From positions 1 to 33,422 of the forward strand of contig JAJRTE010000111.1 of the NCBI GenBank assembly GCA_024278455.1: 33,422 bases of DNA, given 5' to 3'. Of this stretch, positions 23,457 to 33,422 are shown in pieces. Each line of letters starts with the position of its first letter. Position 1 is the first letter of the stretch. This DNA is from Myxococcota bacterium (lineage in GTDB: Bacteria > Myxococcota_A > UBA796 > JAJRTE01). A program made the position numbers and the translations under genes. The notes beneath the pieces were generated by a model, which worked only from the letters and a program-made list of their open reading frames with translations, did no database searches and was not told the origin of the DNA.

Positions 23457-25513
23457 CGCGTAGCCTCCCTGCTGGAGGTTTCCCACAGCATGCCGGCCTC
23501 GACCGCCCATGCCGACGGGCTCGTACCGGAAAGAGCCATGGCAGCCAACTGGACGCCGCTTACCGGAACGACGCGGCTTGTCCGCCAAGTCCCTTGCCGG
23601 GTCATCATGCCCCATCGAACCAGGGCTCGAGGCGTTGTCGTCAGGAGTACGTGGGCCCCGGCCGCCTCCGCCTTGACCAGGCGGGCGTCGGCAAAGGTCC
23701 GTTCGCCGGAGGACAGGGCGAAACGGTCCGGGAGCGGGTCGCGCCCCACGTCGACCGGTTCCAGGCCCAGGGCATCGAGCAGATCGACCTGTCTCTGGTC
23801 GTGCCCATCGCAGGCCACGCGGTCCGGGCATGGGAGACGCGGCAGGCGGGCGCCCCGTTCGCGAATCAGGTCATCCACCAGGAACGCCTTCACTCCGGCA
23901 GCCTCGATGCGCCTGCGTTCCTCTGGGCACAGGGTGCAGCAGATCGTGCCGGCGGATCGGGCGCCCTGGTTGGCGAGCAACCAAGTCACGCCATCGACAG
24001 GGACGCCGAGTTCGGGCAGCACCTCGAGCGCAGCGCGTATCACGGCCACCAGCCGCGTGGGTCGGGTCGCAGAGCGGGTCAACACGTCCCAGAGGGGAAG
24101 CCGGTCGATGTTGAGAGCCGCCTTCCGGTCGCCCGCAACGGGAATCCCTTCCTGCCCGCACCAGACGGAGAAATCCACGCTGGCTCGAGGCGTGTCGTAG
24201 AAGGTATCCAGGATCTCGAGCGTGCCGTCCAGCCCTTCGGACGCCGGGACAGCGGTGGACGGGGGGCCTGCAGAGAGGATATCCGGCTCCAGCGTTCCAA
24301 GCATTGCGGCGAAGTTGCGGAAGGTCTCACCAGGCCCGTTGCGTCCTGGCGGAGGATCGTCGAAGCGAATCCGGTCCGGGTGGATTCCCACCATCCGCGC
24401 CACCTCTCTCGCTTGTGTCACGACCGCCACCGCCGGGTCTTCGGCCCCGTCCAGCCGGCAAGTGGACTGATGGCGACCGAGCACCAACACCCCGTCGAGG
24501 CCCTGGGTGAGCCCGTAGAGGAGCAGTGGGACGCTCACGCGACCAACACACGGGACCTCGAGCGCCCGGTGGCCGTCGAAGGCGCCGGGGTCTGCTCGAG
24601 TGGACCGCTGGCAAGCGACGACGCCGGCCGTCGTGCCCTTGTCGGCTGCCATTCCGGCCTCCACAGAGGCGAACCGTGGGGCGACCACCTCCCAGGGCAG
24701 GGTTTCCTGTCGAATGGCACCTGTCGGGCAGGGGGCGACGCAGGCTCCGCACCCGCGGCAATGCTCCGCCGGGATGTGTGCCAACAGTGTGCCGTCCGCC
24801 TTCCTGACGACTCGAGCCACGTGGAAAGGACACGCCTCTTCGCAGGCCCCGCAACCGATGCACTGGGCAGTATCGATCACGCACACGGATGTGGGGAAGA
24901 CCCGTTCCCAGATCCGGTAGTCGGCCGCGGTCCGCTCGGCCTCGATCACCCCGGTAGGGCAGACCATGGCGCAGGCACCACACCCCACGCAGTCATCTGG
25001 CGGCTTGCCGGCGAAGGGTCCCACCTGCTTGTCCGCTCCACGGCCTGATGTTCCGATGGCCGTCGTGGCGTAGGACGCGCACACGCGGGTGCACAGACCG
25101 CACAAGATACAGTTGTCCCCCTCCGCCTCGACCACGAGCCACCGGGTGTTTGCGTCGTATTCGCTGGCCATCTCCTGGATGAGGGTGGCGCCGGGCGAAC
25201 GTGCGGCGAGAAGAGAGAGTACGCGCCGGCGCGCCTCCCGGACCGTGTGGCTGTTGGTGAAGACCTCGATGCCGTCGGATACTGGGTACAGGCAAGACGT
25301 CATCAGGCCGTGCCAACCGCCCCAGTCGGGGTGGGTGACTTCCACCACGCAGACGCGGCATGCGCCGGCGGGCTCGAGCGCCGGGTGGTCGCACAGGGTG
25401 GGAATGGAGATACCAGCGTCTCGAGCCGCCTGGAGCACGAACTGTCCCGCCTTTGCGCGGATTCTTCGCCCGTCGATGGTGAGGGTGACCGTGTCCCGGA
25501 AAACGCCGTTCAT
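23453..25513 (-). CDS. NuoG-type iron-sulfur protein fused to MvhD-like and degenerate CCG (HdrB-like) modules
   Basis: A 686-residue protein. Residues 1-85 are a NuoG/HydA-type [2Fe-2S] domain (Cys41, Cys52, Cys55, Cys74). The His-Cys box that follows in NuoG (the N5 cluster) is absent, replaced by AARSPGATLIQEMASEY. Four [4Fe-4S] motifs follow: Cys135/138/141/145, Cys175/178/181/185, Cys218/221/224/228 and Cys252/255/258/262. Residues about 295-385 resemble MvhD, the delta subunit that links electron donors to HdrA (VVACQRS, PCVGR, GVLVLGRHQSTC), though several usual cysteines are missing. Residues about 485-640 resemble two HdrB/GlpC-type CCG modules with mostly lost ligands (ICCTLCP; CPDRVACDGHD). 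The start at 25513 has AGGAGG upstream and forms an ATGA overlap with the previous gene. Probably the electrical hub of the complex. Confidence 0.85.
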   Translation of the reverse strand: MNGVFRDTVTLTIDGRRIRAKAGQFVLQAARDAGISIPTLCDHPALEPAGACRVCVVEVTHPDWGGWHGLMTSCLYPVSDGIEVFTNSHTVREARRRVLSLLAARSPGATLIQEMASEYDANTRWLVVEAEGDNCILCGLCTRVCASYATTAIGTSGRGADKQVGPFAGKPPDDCVGCGACAMVCPTGVIEAERTAADYRIWERVFPTSVCVIDTAQCIGCGACEEACPFHVARVVRKADGTLLAHIPAEHCRGCGACVAPCPTGAIRQETLPWEVVAPRFASVEAGMAADKGTTAGVVACQRSTRADPGAFDGHRALEVPCVGRVSVPLLLYGLTQGLDGVLVLGRHQSTCRLDGAEDPAVAVVTQAREVARMVGIHPDRIRFDDPPPGRNGPGETFRNFAAMLGTLEPDILSAGPPSTAVPASEGLDGTLEILDTFYDTPRASVDFSVWCGQEGIPVAGDRKAALNIDRLPLWDVLTRSATRPTRLVAVIRAALEVLPELGVPVDGVTWLLANQGARSAGTICCTLCPEERRRIEAAGVKAFLVDDLIRERGARLPRLPCPDRVACDGHDQRQVDLLDALGLEPVDVGRDPLPDRFALSSGERTFADARLVKAEAAGAHVLLTTTPRALVRWGMMTRQGTWRTSRVVPVSGVQLAAMALSGTSPSAWAVEAGMLWETSSREATR

Positions 25514-27900
25514 CGCTGACCTCCTGTTACCACCTTGACCGCGCCATAGTTGCAGACGGATTCGCAGATACCGCACCGTGTGCACAGGTTGTCGTCGATC
25601 AGATGAATCTGATCGCGCTCTCCGGTGATGGCGTCGGCGGGGCAAGGTGCAACACAGAGCAGGCAACCGGTGCAGTTGTCGTCGATTTCGTAGCGTATCA
25701 GCTCCTTGCAGATCCCGGCGGGGCAGCGTCCTTCCAGGTGGGCGATGTACTCCTCCCGGAAGTAGCGCAGGGTGGACAATACGGGGTTGGGCGCGCTCTT
25801 TCCCAGTCCGCACAGGCTGCTTTCCGCCAGGCCGCCACAGACATCCTCGATGGCCTCGAGGTGGGCTTCGGTCGCCTTGCCTTCCTGGACCTGTTTCAAG
25901 AGCGCGGACAACTGGGGGAGCCCGAGTCTGCAGGGGGCGCACTTACCACACGATTCGGTTGCCAGGAACGAGATGAAGTAGCGGGCCACGTCGACCATGC
26001 AGGTCCGGTCATCCATGACGATCATGCCTCCGGATCCCATCATGGAGCCTGCTCGTTCCAACGCTTCGAAATCGATAGGCAGGTGCAGCTCGCTCTCGGG
26101 CAGGCACCCGCCCGAGGGGCCACCGGTCTGAACGGCCTTGAAGCGCCGCCCCGGGGGTGGGCCCCCACCGATGTCGAAGATCAGTTGACGCAAGGAGGTG
26201 CCCATGGGGACTTCCACGAGGCCAGTGCGGCGCACGGATCCGGACAGAGAGAACGCCTTGGTGCCCTTCGAGCCCTCCGTGCCCAGCGCCGTGAATGGCT
26301 CAGGCCCCTCGAGCACGATTTCCGGCACCAGCGCCCACGTTTCGACGTTGTTCAACACCGTGGGCTTGTCGTACAGGCCGCGCTCCACGGACCGGACGTA
26401 CTTGGCTCGAGGCTCGCCGACCTTGCCTTCGATGCTGCGCATGAGCGCCGTGGACTCGCCGCACACGAAGGCGCCGCCCCCTCGAGAAATGCGGATGTCG
26501 AAGCAGAGTTCCGTGCCCAGGATACGGTCCCCGAGCAAGCCGGCGGCGCGACAGGTCTCGATGGCGTGCTCCAGCCGGGTCACGGCCAGGGGATACTCGT
26601 GCCGGACGTAGATCCAGCCTTCCCTGGCCCCGAGCGCGTACGCGCCGATCAACATGCCCTCGAGCACCTGGAAAGGGGAGCCTTCCATGATGGCGCGGTC
26701 CATGAATGCGCCTGGGTCACCTTCGTCGCCGTTGCACAGCAGGTATGGGGGGAAGCCCGACCGTCGGGCCGCGGACACGGCGGAACGCCACTTTCGCCCG
26801 GTGGGAAACCCCGCGCCTCCTCGACCCCTGAGACCAGAAGCTGCCACCCGATCCAGCACCGCCCCGGGCGAAAGCGCCGACAGGGCATGGGCCAGGGCGC
26901 GGAAACCGCCGGCGGCCAGGTAGTCGTCCAGATCCTCGGGATCCACTCGGCCGCAGGTGGCAAGGGCCTTGAGCACCTGCCCCTGGTAGAACGGATGACC
27001 CGCTCGTCCCCGGCGGTCGCCGGCCAAGCCCTCGGCGACCCGGCCATCCACCAGGGCCTGGACGATGGCTTCGGCATCCGATGGTTTCACCGCCTCGTAG
27101 ACGATGTCCCCCGGATCCAGATGAACCAGCGGACCACGCTGACACAGTCCCTGGCACCCGGTGAGGGAAACGCGCCTCGAGACAGATGTGTCCGCACAGG
27201 CCTCGAGGGACAGCCCCAGGGACACGTGGAGCCTGTCCCCCGCTTCGCGGATGGCCTCGAGCACCTTGGTCGAGCCTGCGGCGAGGCAACCTGGCCCCCC
27301 GCAAACGCGGATTTCGCCCCGCAGGTCGGCCCGTCGACTCGCCAACTCACGGGATCGATCGAGCAGGGCCTTCGGTGAAGGGAATCGTGCACGCCGTGCG
27401 GAAGGGCGACGGCCGGGCGCCTGCTTCGCCGTCTCGCTGGGGCGTCGCCACTGCTTGACCAGGCGCGCGACCTTTGCTGGCGCCACCTCGGCGTGGTACG
27501 TGTCGCCGGCCACCACTACCGGTGCCATGGCGCAAGCACCGACGCAATTCACGGTCCGGAGGGTGAAGGCCCGGTCTTCCGTGGTCTCACCCGGAGCGAC
27601 GCCCAACTCGCGGCTCAAGGCCTCCTCAATCAATTGAGCCCCGCGCACGTGACACGCTGTTCCCTTGCACACCTGGACAACCGTCCGCCCGACCGGTTCC
27701 CGCGTGAACACTTTGTAGAAGGTGGCTACCGAGAACACATCGCTCACCGGCAGAGCCAACCGTTCAGCCACCCGCTCGAGCGCCTCGGGGGGGAGGTGTC
27801 GCAGCGTGTCCTGGAGATCCTGCAGAATCATTACCAAGGACGCTTCGTGTGCGGGATACCGAGCGAGAACGGCATCCACCGCCGAGATGTCGGGATGCAT
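25510..27900 (-). CDS. NuoE-NuoF fusion diaphorase with two additional [4Fe-4S] clusters (Bfu/HndC-like)
   Basis: A 796-residue protein, first gene of the operon. Residues 1-155 are NuoE-like, with a thioredoxin-like [2Fe-2S] site (Cys78, Cys83, Cys119, Cys123). Residues about 195-285 repeat a thioredoxin-like [2Fe-2S] domain (Cys200, Cys205, Cys249, Cys253), as at the N-terminus of hydrogenase-associated NuoF proteins. The NuoF core follows, with the FMN/NADH motif GRGGAGFPTGRKW (359-371), CNGDEGDPGAFMDR and the N3 cluster SCGKCAPCR plus Cys697. The last 60 residues add two ferredoxin-type clusters (Cys743-753 and Cys773-783), a trait of electron-bifurcating HydB/HndC/Bfu-type subunits and not of respiratory NuoF. 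The start at 27900 follows AGGAGGG. It oxidises NADH or reduces NAD; bifurcation is an inference from the cluster pattern. Confidence 0.92.
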   Translation of the reverse strand: MHPDISAVDAVLARYPAHEASLVMILQDLQDTLRHLPPEALERVAERLALPVSDVFSVATFYKVFTREPVGRTVVQVCKGTACHVRGAQLIEEALSRELGVAPGETTEDRAFTLRTVNCVGACAMAPVVVAGDTYHAEVAPAKVARLVKQWRRPSETAKQAPGRRPSARRARFPSPKALLDRSRELASRRADLRGEIRVCGGPGCLAAGSTKVLEAIREAGDRLHVSLGLSLEACADTSVSRRVSLTGCQGLCQRGPLVHLDPGDIVYEAVKPSDAEAIVQALVDGRVAEGLAGDRRGRAGHPFYQGQVLKALATCGRVDPEDLDDYLAAGGFRALAHALSALSPGAVLDRVAASGLRGRGGAGFPTGRKWRSAVSAARRSGFPPYLLCNGDEGDPGAFMDRAIMEGSPFQVLEGMLIGAYALGAREGWIYVRHEYPLAVTRLEHAIETCRAAGLLGDRILGTELCFDIRISRGGGAFVCGESTALMRSIEGKVGEPRAKYVRSVERGLYDKPTVLNNVETWALVPEIVLEGPEPFTALGTEGSKGTKAFSLSGSVRRTGLVEVPMGTSLRQLIFDIGGGPPPGRRFKAVQTGGPSGGCLPESELHLPIDFEALERAGSMMGSGGMIVMDDRTCMVDVARYFISFLATESCGKCAPCRLGLPQLSALLKQVQEGKATEAHLEAIEDVCGGLAESSLCGLGKSAPNPVLSTLRYFREEYIAHLEGRCPAGICKELIRYEIDDNCTGCLLCVAPCPADAITGERDQIHLIDDNLCTRCGICESVCNYGAVKVVTGGQR

Positions 27901-28197
27901 GTCTTCCCTCCTGTTCAGTCAGGCTCCAGGAAAGTGGGGCGGCAGCTTGCCGGACACCGCTCGCCACCCGGCGCGGAATCAAGGGAGTTACATAGCACAG
28001 CCAGCGGGGTGACGCCATTCGAACGTGCTCGAGAGGCTCTCCAGAGAGGCCGGAGCAATGGAGGGCGAGGGCGATGGGGGGTCCACGAGGTCCGCCCGAA
28101 ACGGCGGCCGGAGCAGTGCCACGTAGAGGGCCGACCTCCTCGCCTCCCTCTGCGCACTGATGGTTTTGTGAAGTGCCGTCTCGGTGCGTTGGACTGG
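27901..28197. other. leader region of the redox operon, no gene seen
   Basis: This 297-base gap lies between moaB and the NuoEF-like gene, both on the minus strand. It has no frame with convincing codon use and no confident sigma70 boxes. The AGGAGGG ribosome site of the downstream gene lies at its low-coordinate edge. The promoter of the four-gene operon should be here, unless transcription reads through from btpA-moaB. Confidence 0.45.
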
Positions 28198-28755
28198 CTA
28201 CCGGCGACCTGATGTGTGAACAGCGCCTTGCTTTGTGATCTCGAACACCAGGTGTCCGATCTCGGGGAGCACAATCCTGGTCATCGCGAGTTCCACGGCA
28301 GCCACAGACCCCGGCATGACAAACACGACAGTAGCGTCGATAATGCCGGCGGTGGCACGCGACAAGATGGTCGCGGATCCTATCTCCTTGAAGCCAAGAT
28401 AGCGGAACAATTCCCCGAAGCCGGGCAGTTCCTTCTGCATCAGCGGGCGGAGGGCCTCGATAGTCACATCTCTCTTGCTGACCCCTGTTCCTCCAGTAGT
28501 CAAGACCACGGAGATGTGGTCGTTGGTGACCAGCTCGAGGATGGCGTGGGTGATCGCTTGACGTTCATCGGGAACGACGCGCCGTTCCATCACCTTGTGC
28601 CCATGTTCGCCGAGCAGGGAACAGATCAGATTTCCGGAGGTGTCGTCGTCCATACTCCGCGAGTCGCTAATCGTCAACACGGCAGCCACCACACTCGTGG
28701 GAGCGGCCTTCCGGTGTTCATGGACACTGGCAGTGGTCATGAGGTGTACCCTCAT
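28198..28755 (-). CDS. moaB: molybdenum cofactor biosynthesis protein, MoaB/MogA family
   Basis: A 185-residue MoCF-domain protein, expected to adenylylate molybdopterin (the MogA-type reaction) before molybdenum insertion. The family signature is clear: AVLTISDSRSMDDDTSGNLI near residues 25-44, VVPDERQAI, LTTGGTGVSKRDVTIEAL (85-102) and the closing VFVMPGSVAAVELAM. The length is near the usual 160-190. The start at 28755 forms an ATGA overlap with the btpA-family stop, supporting coupled translation; an ATG at 28740 is the alternative. MoaB versus MogA cannot be settled by eye, since both share this domain. No other cofactor genes or molybdoenzymes are visible nearby. Confidence 0.9.
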   Translation of the reverse strand: MRVHLMTTASVHEHRKAAPTSVVAAVLTISDSRSMDDDTSGNLICSLLGEHGHKVMERRVVPDERQAITHAILELVTNDHISVVLTTGGTGVSKRDVTIEALRPLMQKELPGFGELFRYLGFKEIGSATILSRATAGIIDATVVFVMPGSVAAVELAMTRIVLPEIGHLVFEITKQGAVHTSGRR

Positions 28756-29663
28756 CGTGTAGGTTTTGCGTCATCCGGGACGCCCGGGGTGGAGGGTGCC
28801 GTCATGCGTTGGCGACTCCTCGAGGCCTTTCCTGGACCGGCGTCGACAGCGAGCAACTCGTTCCTTGCGTCAACCAGCGCCCGCGCCCTGGCGTAGTCGA
28901 CGGGGTTGCGCGTGTCCCCCTGGGCCTTTGTCGAAGTTCCCACGATCGCACCATCACAGGACTCGAATACCGCATGGAGGTTGTCAAGGGTCAAACCGCT
29001 CCCGACCAGGACAGGCGCCTCGGGGACCGCCTCCTTCACACATCGGATATCGCTCACCGGCGTCGCGAGCCCGGTTCCTGGACCGCTCACCACGAGCGCA
29101 TCGGCGCCGCCTCTGCGGAAGGTATCTTGCGCAACGTCAGCGAGACTCGGGTTTCCGACAGGGGAGGCATGCTTGACGAAGACGTCCGCAAGAATCGGTG
29201 TCGAGGTTCCAAGGTTCCTGCGGTAGCGGAGCGTTTCGTGCGCGCGCCCTTGCAGAATCCCCTGGTCGGTGACCATTGCACCGACGTGGACGTTGACACG
29301 TACAAAATCGGCACCAGTAGCCGCAGCGATCCCAAGCGCCGCCGCTGCGTCGTTTCGCAGAACGTTGATGCCCACGCAGAACTGCCCGTGGGCATGCGAG
29401 CGACGTGCCAGAGTGCGCGAGATACGGTCGGCGATCACGGCGATCATGGCGACAGTGTGAGGTTCGACCTTGTCGGGAAAGAAGGGTGTGTCCCCGAAGT
29501 TTTCAACGACGAGGCCGTCGAAGCCAGCATTGGCGAGTGTTGTTGCGTCAGCGAGCGCACGTTCCACGATGGCAGGCAATGGGAGTTGGTTAGATGGACT
29601 TCCTGGCAAGGGTGCCAGGTGGACGACGCCAAGGAGGGTGAACCGCTGATCAAACATCTCCAC
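28752..29663 (-). CDS. BtpA/SgcQ family TIM-barrel protein
   Basis: A 303-residue member of the BtpA family. BtpA was named for a cyanobacterial protein needed for stable photosystem I, but most members occur in non-phototrophs, and SgcQ-like ones sit in sugar operons; the reaction is unknown. Recognisable blocks are LLGVVHLAPLPGSP at the N-terminus, GFDGLVVENFGDTPF, GINVLRNDAAAALGIAAATGADFVRVNV, and VLVGSGLTLDNLHAVFESCDGAIVGTSTK near the phosphate-binding end of the barrel. GTG at 29663 is used; ATG at 29657 starts two residues later and is equally credible. The gene follows the 5S rRNA by only 73 bases and overlaps moaB by four. The 30-residue tail is low-complexity. Base composition looks a little less GC-rich than the operon downstream. 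Confidence 0.85.
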   Translation of the reverse strand: MEMFDQRFTLLGVVHLAPLPGSPSNQLPLPAIVERALADATTLANAGFDGLVVENFGDTPFFPDKVEPHTVAMIAVIADRISRTLARRSHAHGQFCVGINVLRNDAAAALGIAAATGADFVRVNVHVGAMVTDQGILQGRAHETLRYRRNLGTSTPILADVFVKHASPVGNPSLADVAQDTFRRGGADALVVSGPGTGLATPVSDIRCVKEAVPEAPVLVGSGLTLDNLHAVFESCDGAIVGTSTKAQGDTRNPVDYARARALVDARNELLAVDAGPGKASRSRQRMTAPSTPGVPDDAKPTR

Positions 29664-29676
29664 GCCATCTGTTTCC

Positions 29677-29695
29677 GGGCCGGGGGTACCGGCCC
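29677..29695 (-). terminator. GC-rich hairpin downstream of 5S rRNA (possible terminator)
   Basis: Seven-base arms GGGCCGG (29677-29683) and CCGGCCC (29689-29695) enclose a five-base loop between the 5S gene and the btpA-family start. No U-run follows in the minus-strand direction, so termination may be incomplete or Rho-assisted. Confidence 0.35.
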
Positions 29696-29736
29696 TGGGT
29701 GCTACGGTGGCAACCCGAAGCGGGTAAAACGAAAGA

Positions 29737-29856
29737 TGCCCGGCGACGACCTACTCTCCCACACGCCTACGCGTGCAGTACCATCGGCGCTGGAGGGCTT
29801 AACTTCCGTGTTCGGAATGGGGACGGGTGTGGCCCCTCCGCTGGAGTCACCGGGCA
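29737..29856 (-). rRNA. rrf: 5S ribosomal RNA
   Basis: A 120-base gene read on the minus strand. It starts TGCCCGGTGACTCCAGCGG and ends with the complementary GTCGTCGCCGGGCA, so helix I closes. The central CCATTCCGAACACGGAAGTT and the GGAGAGTAGG stretch near the 3' end are the universal 5S signatures. It lies 60 bases after the 23S gene. Confidence 0.95.
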
Positions 29857-29861
29857 AAGGG

Positions 29862-29916
29862 ATATGGAGTAAGATTCTACAAGTAGCTCTGGACCGCGTG
29901 AGAGTCAAGATAGAAT

Positions 29917-29926
<10 letters not shown>
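29862..29926. repeat. left arm of the 23S rRNA processing stem
   Basis: This 65-base stretch is, with few mismatches and small indels, the inverted complement of 32896-32963 on the other side of 23S. The outer 35 bases (29862-29896) differ by one indel and four substitutions. In the transcript the two arms would form the long double helix that RNase III cuts to release pre-23S. Confidence 0.8.
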
Positions 29927-32963
<3,037 letters not shown>

Positions 32964-32968
32964 TCGCT

Positions 32969-32979
32969 TGTCAAAGAAC
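32969..32979 (-). promoter_or_regulatory. boxA-like antitermination element before 23S
   Basis: GTTCTTTGACA on the minus strand, between tRNA-Ile and 23S. It resembles the boxA consensus (TGCTCTTTAACA) that recruits NusB/NusE in rRNA operons. The position in the spacer is usual. Confidence 0.5.
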
Positions 32980-32995
32980 CCGCTCACACCTTCCC

Positions 32996-33072
<77 letters not shown>

Positions 33073-33170
33073 ATAAAATGACCTCTCAAAACTGAACAGC
33101 GGGATATGTGGGCTTGTTGACCTTGAAACTCGCTCGCACAGCCTCGCGACCGCACAAGCTCGCTCCATAG

Positions 33171-33422
<252 letters not shown>

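Noticed and set aside
21747..24200. 817-codon open frame on the plus strand
   Set aside because: Antisense to two redox operon genes with clear Fe-S motifs. Composition is His/Asp/Arg-rich, as expected of a shadow.
25603..27378. 591-codon open frame on the plus strand
   Set aside because: Antisense to the NuoEF-like gene; no recognisable domain or ribosome site.
28080..28150. TGGCAC on the minus strand upstream of the redox operon, as a sigma54 element
   Set aside because: The matching TTGC half at the required spacing is missing.

Overview
The window looks like chromosomal DNA from a GC-rich (roughly 64%) Gram-negative bacterium. The best guess is a myxobacterial or other former-deltaproteobacterial lineage. 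The reasons are the periplasmic lipoproteins, a very large secreted beta-helix protein with calcium-binding linkers and MopE-like repeats that ends in a MYXO-CTERM-like tail, and a MiaB / bifunctional-nuclease neighbourhood. No phage, transposon, CRISPR array or plasmid function was seen. Only the last 250 nt of 16S rRNA are present, so the placement is tentative.

Layout. 1-2960 (+): the end of miaB, a bifunctional-nuclease-domain protein, a gamma-carbonic-anhydrase-like protein and a short-chain dehydrogenase. 2968-6168: an unknown protein (-), a SurA-N/DsbA-like lipoprotein (+) and an acidic lipoprotein (-). 6325-9897 (-): a 1190-residue STAND-type ATPase with TPRs and one membrane segment. 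10286-12886 (+): a B12-binding radical SAM protein fused to a DUF2344 domain. 13002-18698 (+): the 1898-residue beta-helix protein. 18604-20096: two divergent unknown genes around a palindromic operator-like site. 20213-27900 (-): a four-gene redox operon. 28198-29663 (-): moaB and a btpA-family gene. 29737-33422 (-): 5S, 23S, tRNA-Ile(GAT) and the 3' end of 16S rRNA, with the operon's promoter outside the window.

The most interesting unit is the redox operon. Its genes overlap by 4, 4 and 8 bases. It encodes (i) a NuoE-NuoF fusion with two extra [4Fe-4S] clusters, (ii) a NuoG-type iron-sulfur protein fused to MvhD-like and degenerate HdrB-like (CCG) modules, (iii) an HcnA/HcnB-like FAD protein carrying extra ferredoxin and BFD-type clusters, and (iv) an HcnC-like FAD amine or amino-acid dehydrogenase. 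Read together, they suggest a soluble multi-cluster machine that passes electrons from oxidation of an amine or amino acid to NAD and possibly ferredoxin, with a conceivable bifurcating or confurcating diaphorase. The substrate cannot be read from sequence.

A second signal covers all the protein-coding DNA. The palindrome CTCGAG occurs about 85 times by hand count in about 29.7 kb, where roughly 10 are expected from composition. It appears in all three codon registers, often through codons otherwise unusual for such GC-rich DNA, and is absent from the rRNA operon. It behaves like a highly iterated palindrome, comparable in kind to HIP1 of cyanobacteria.
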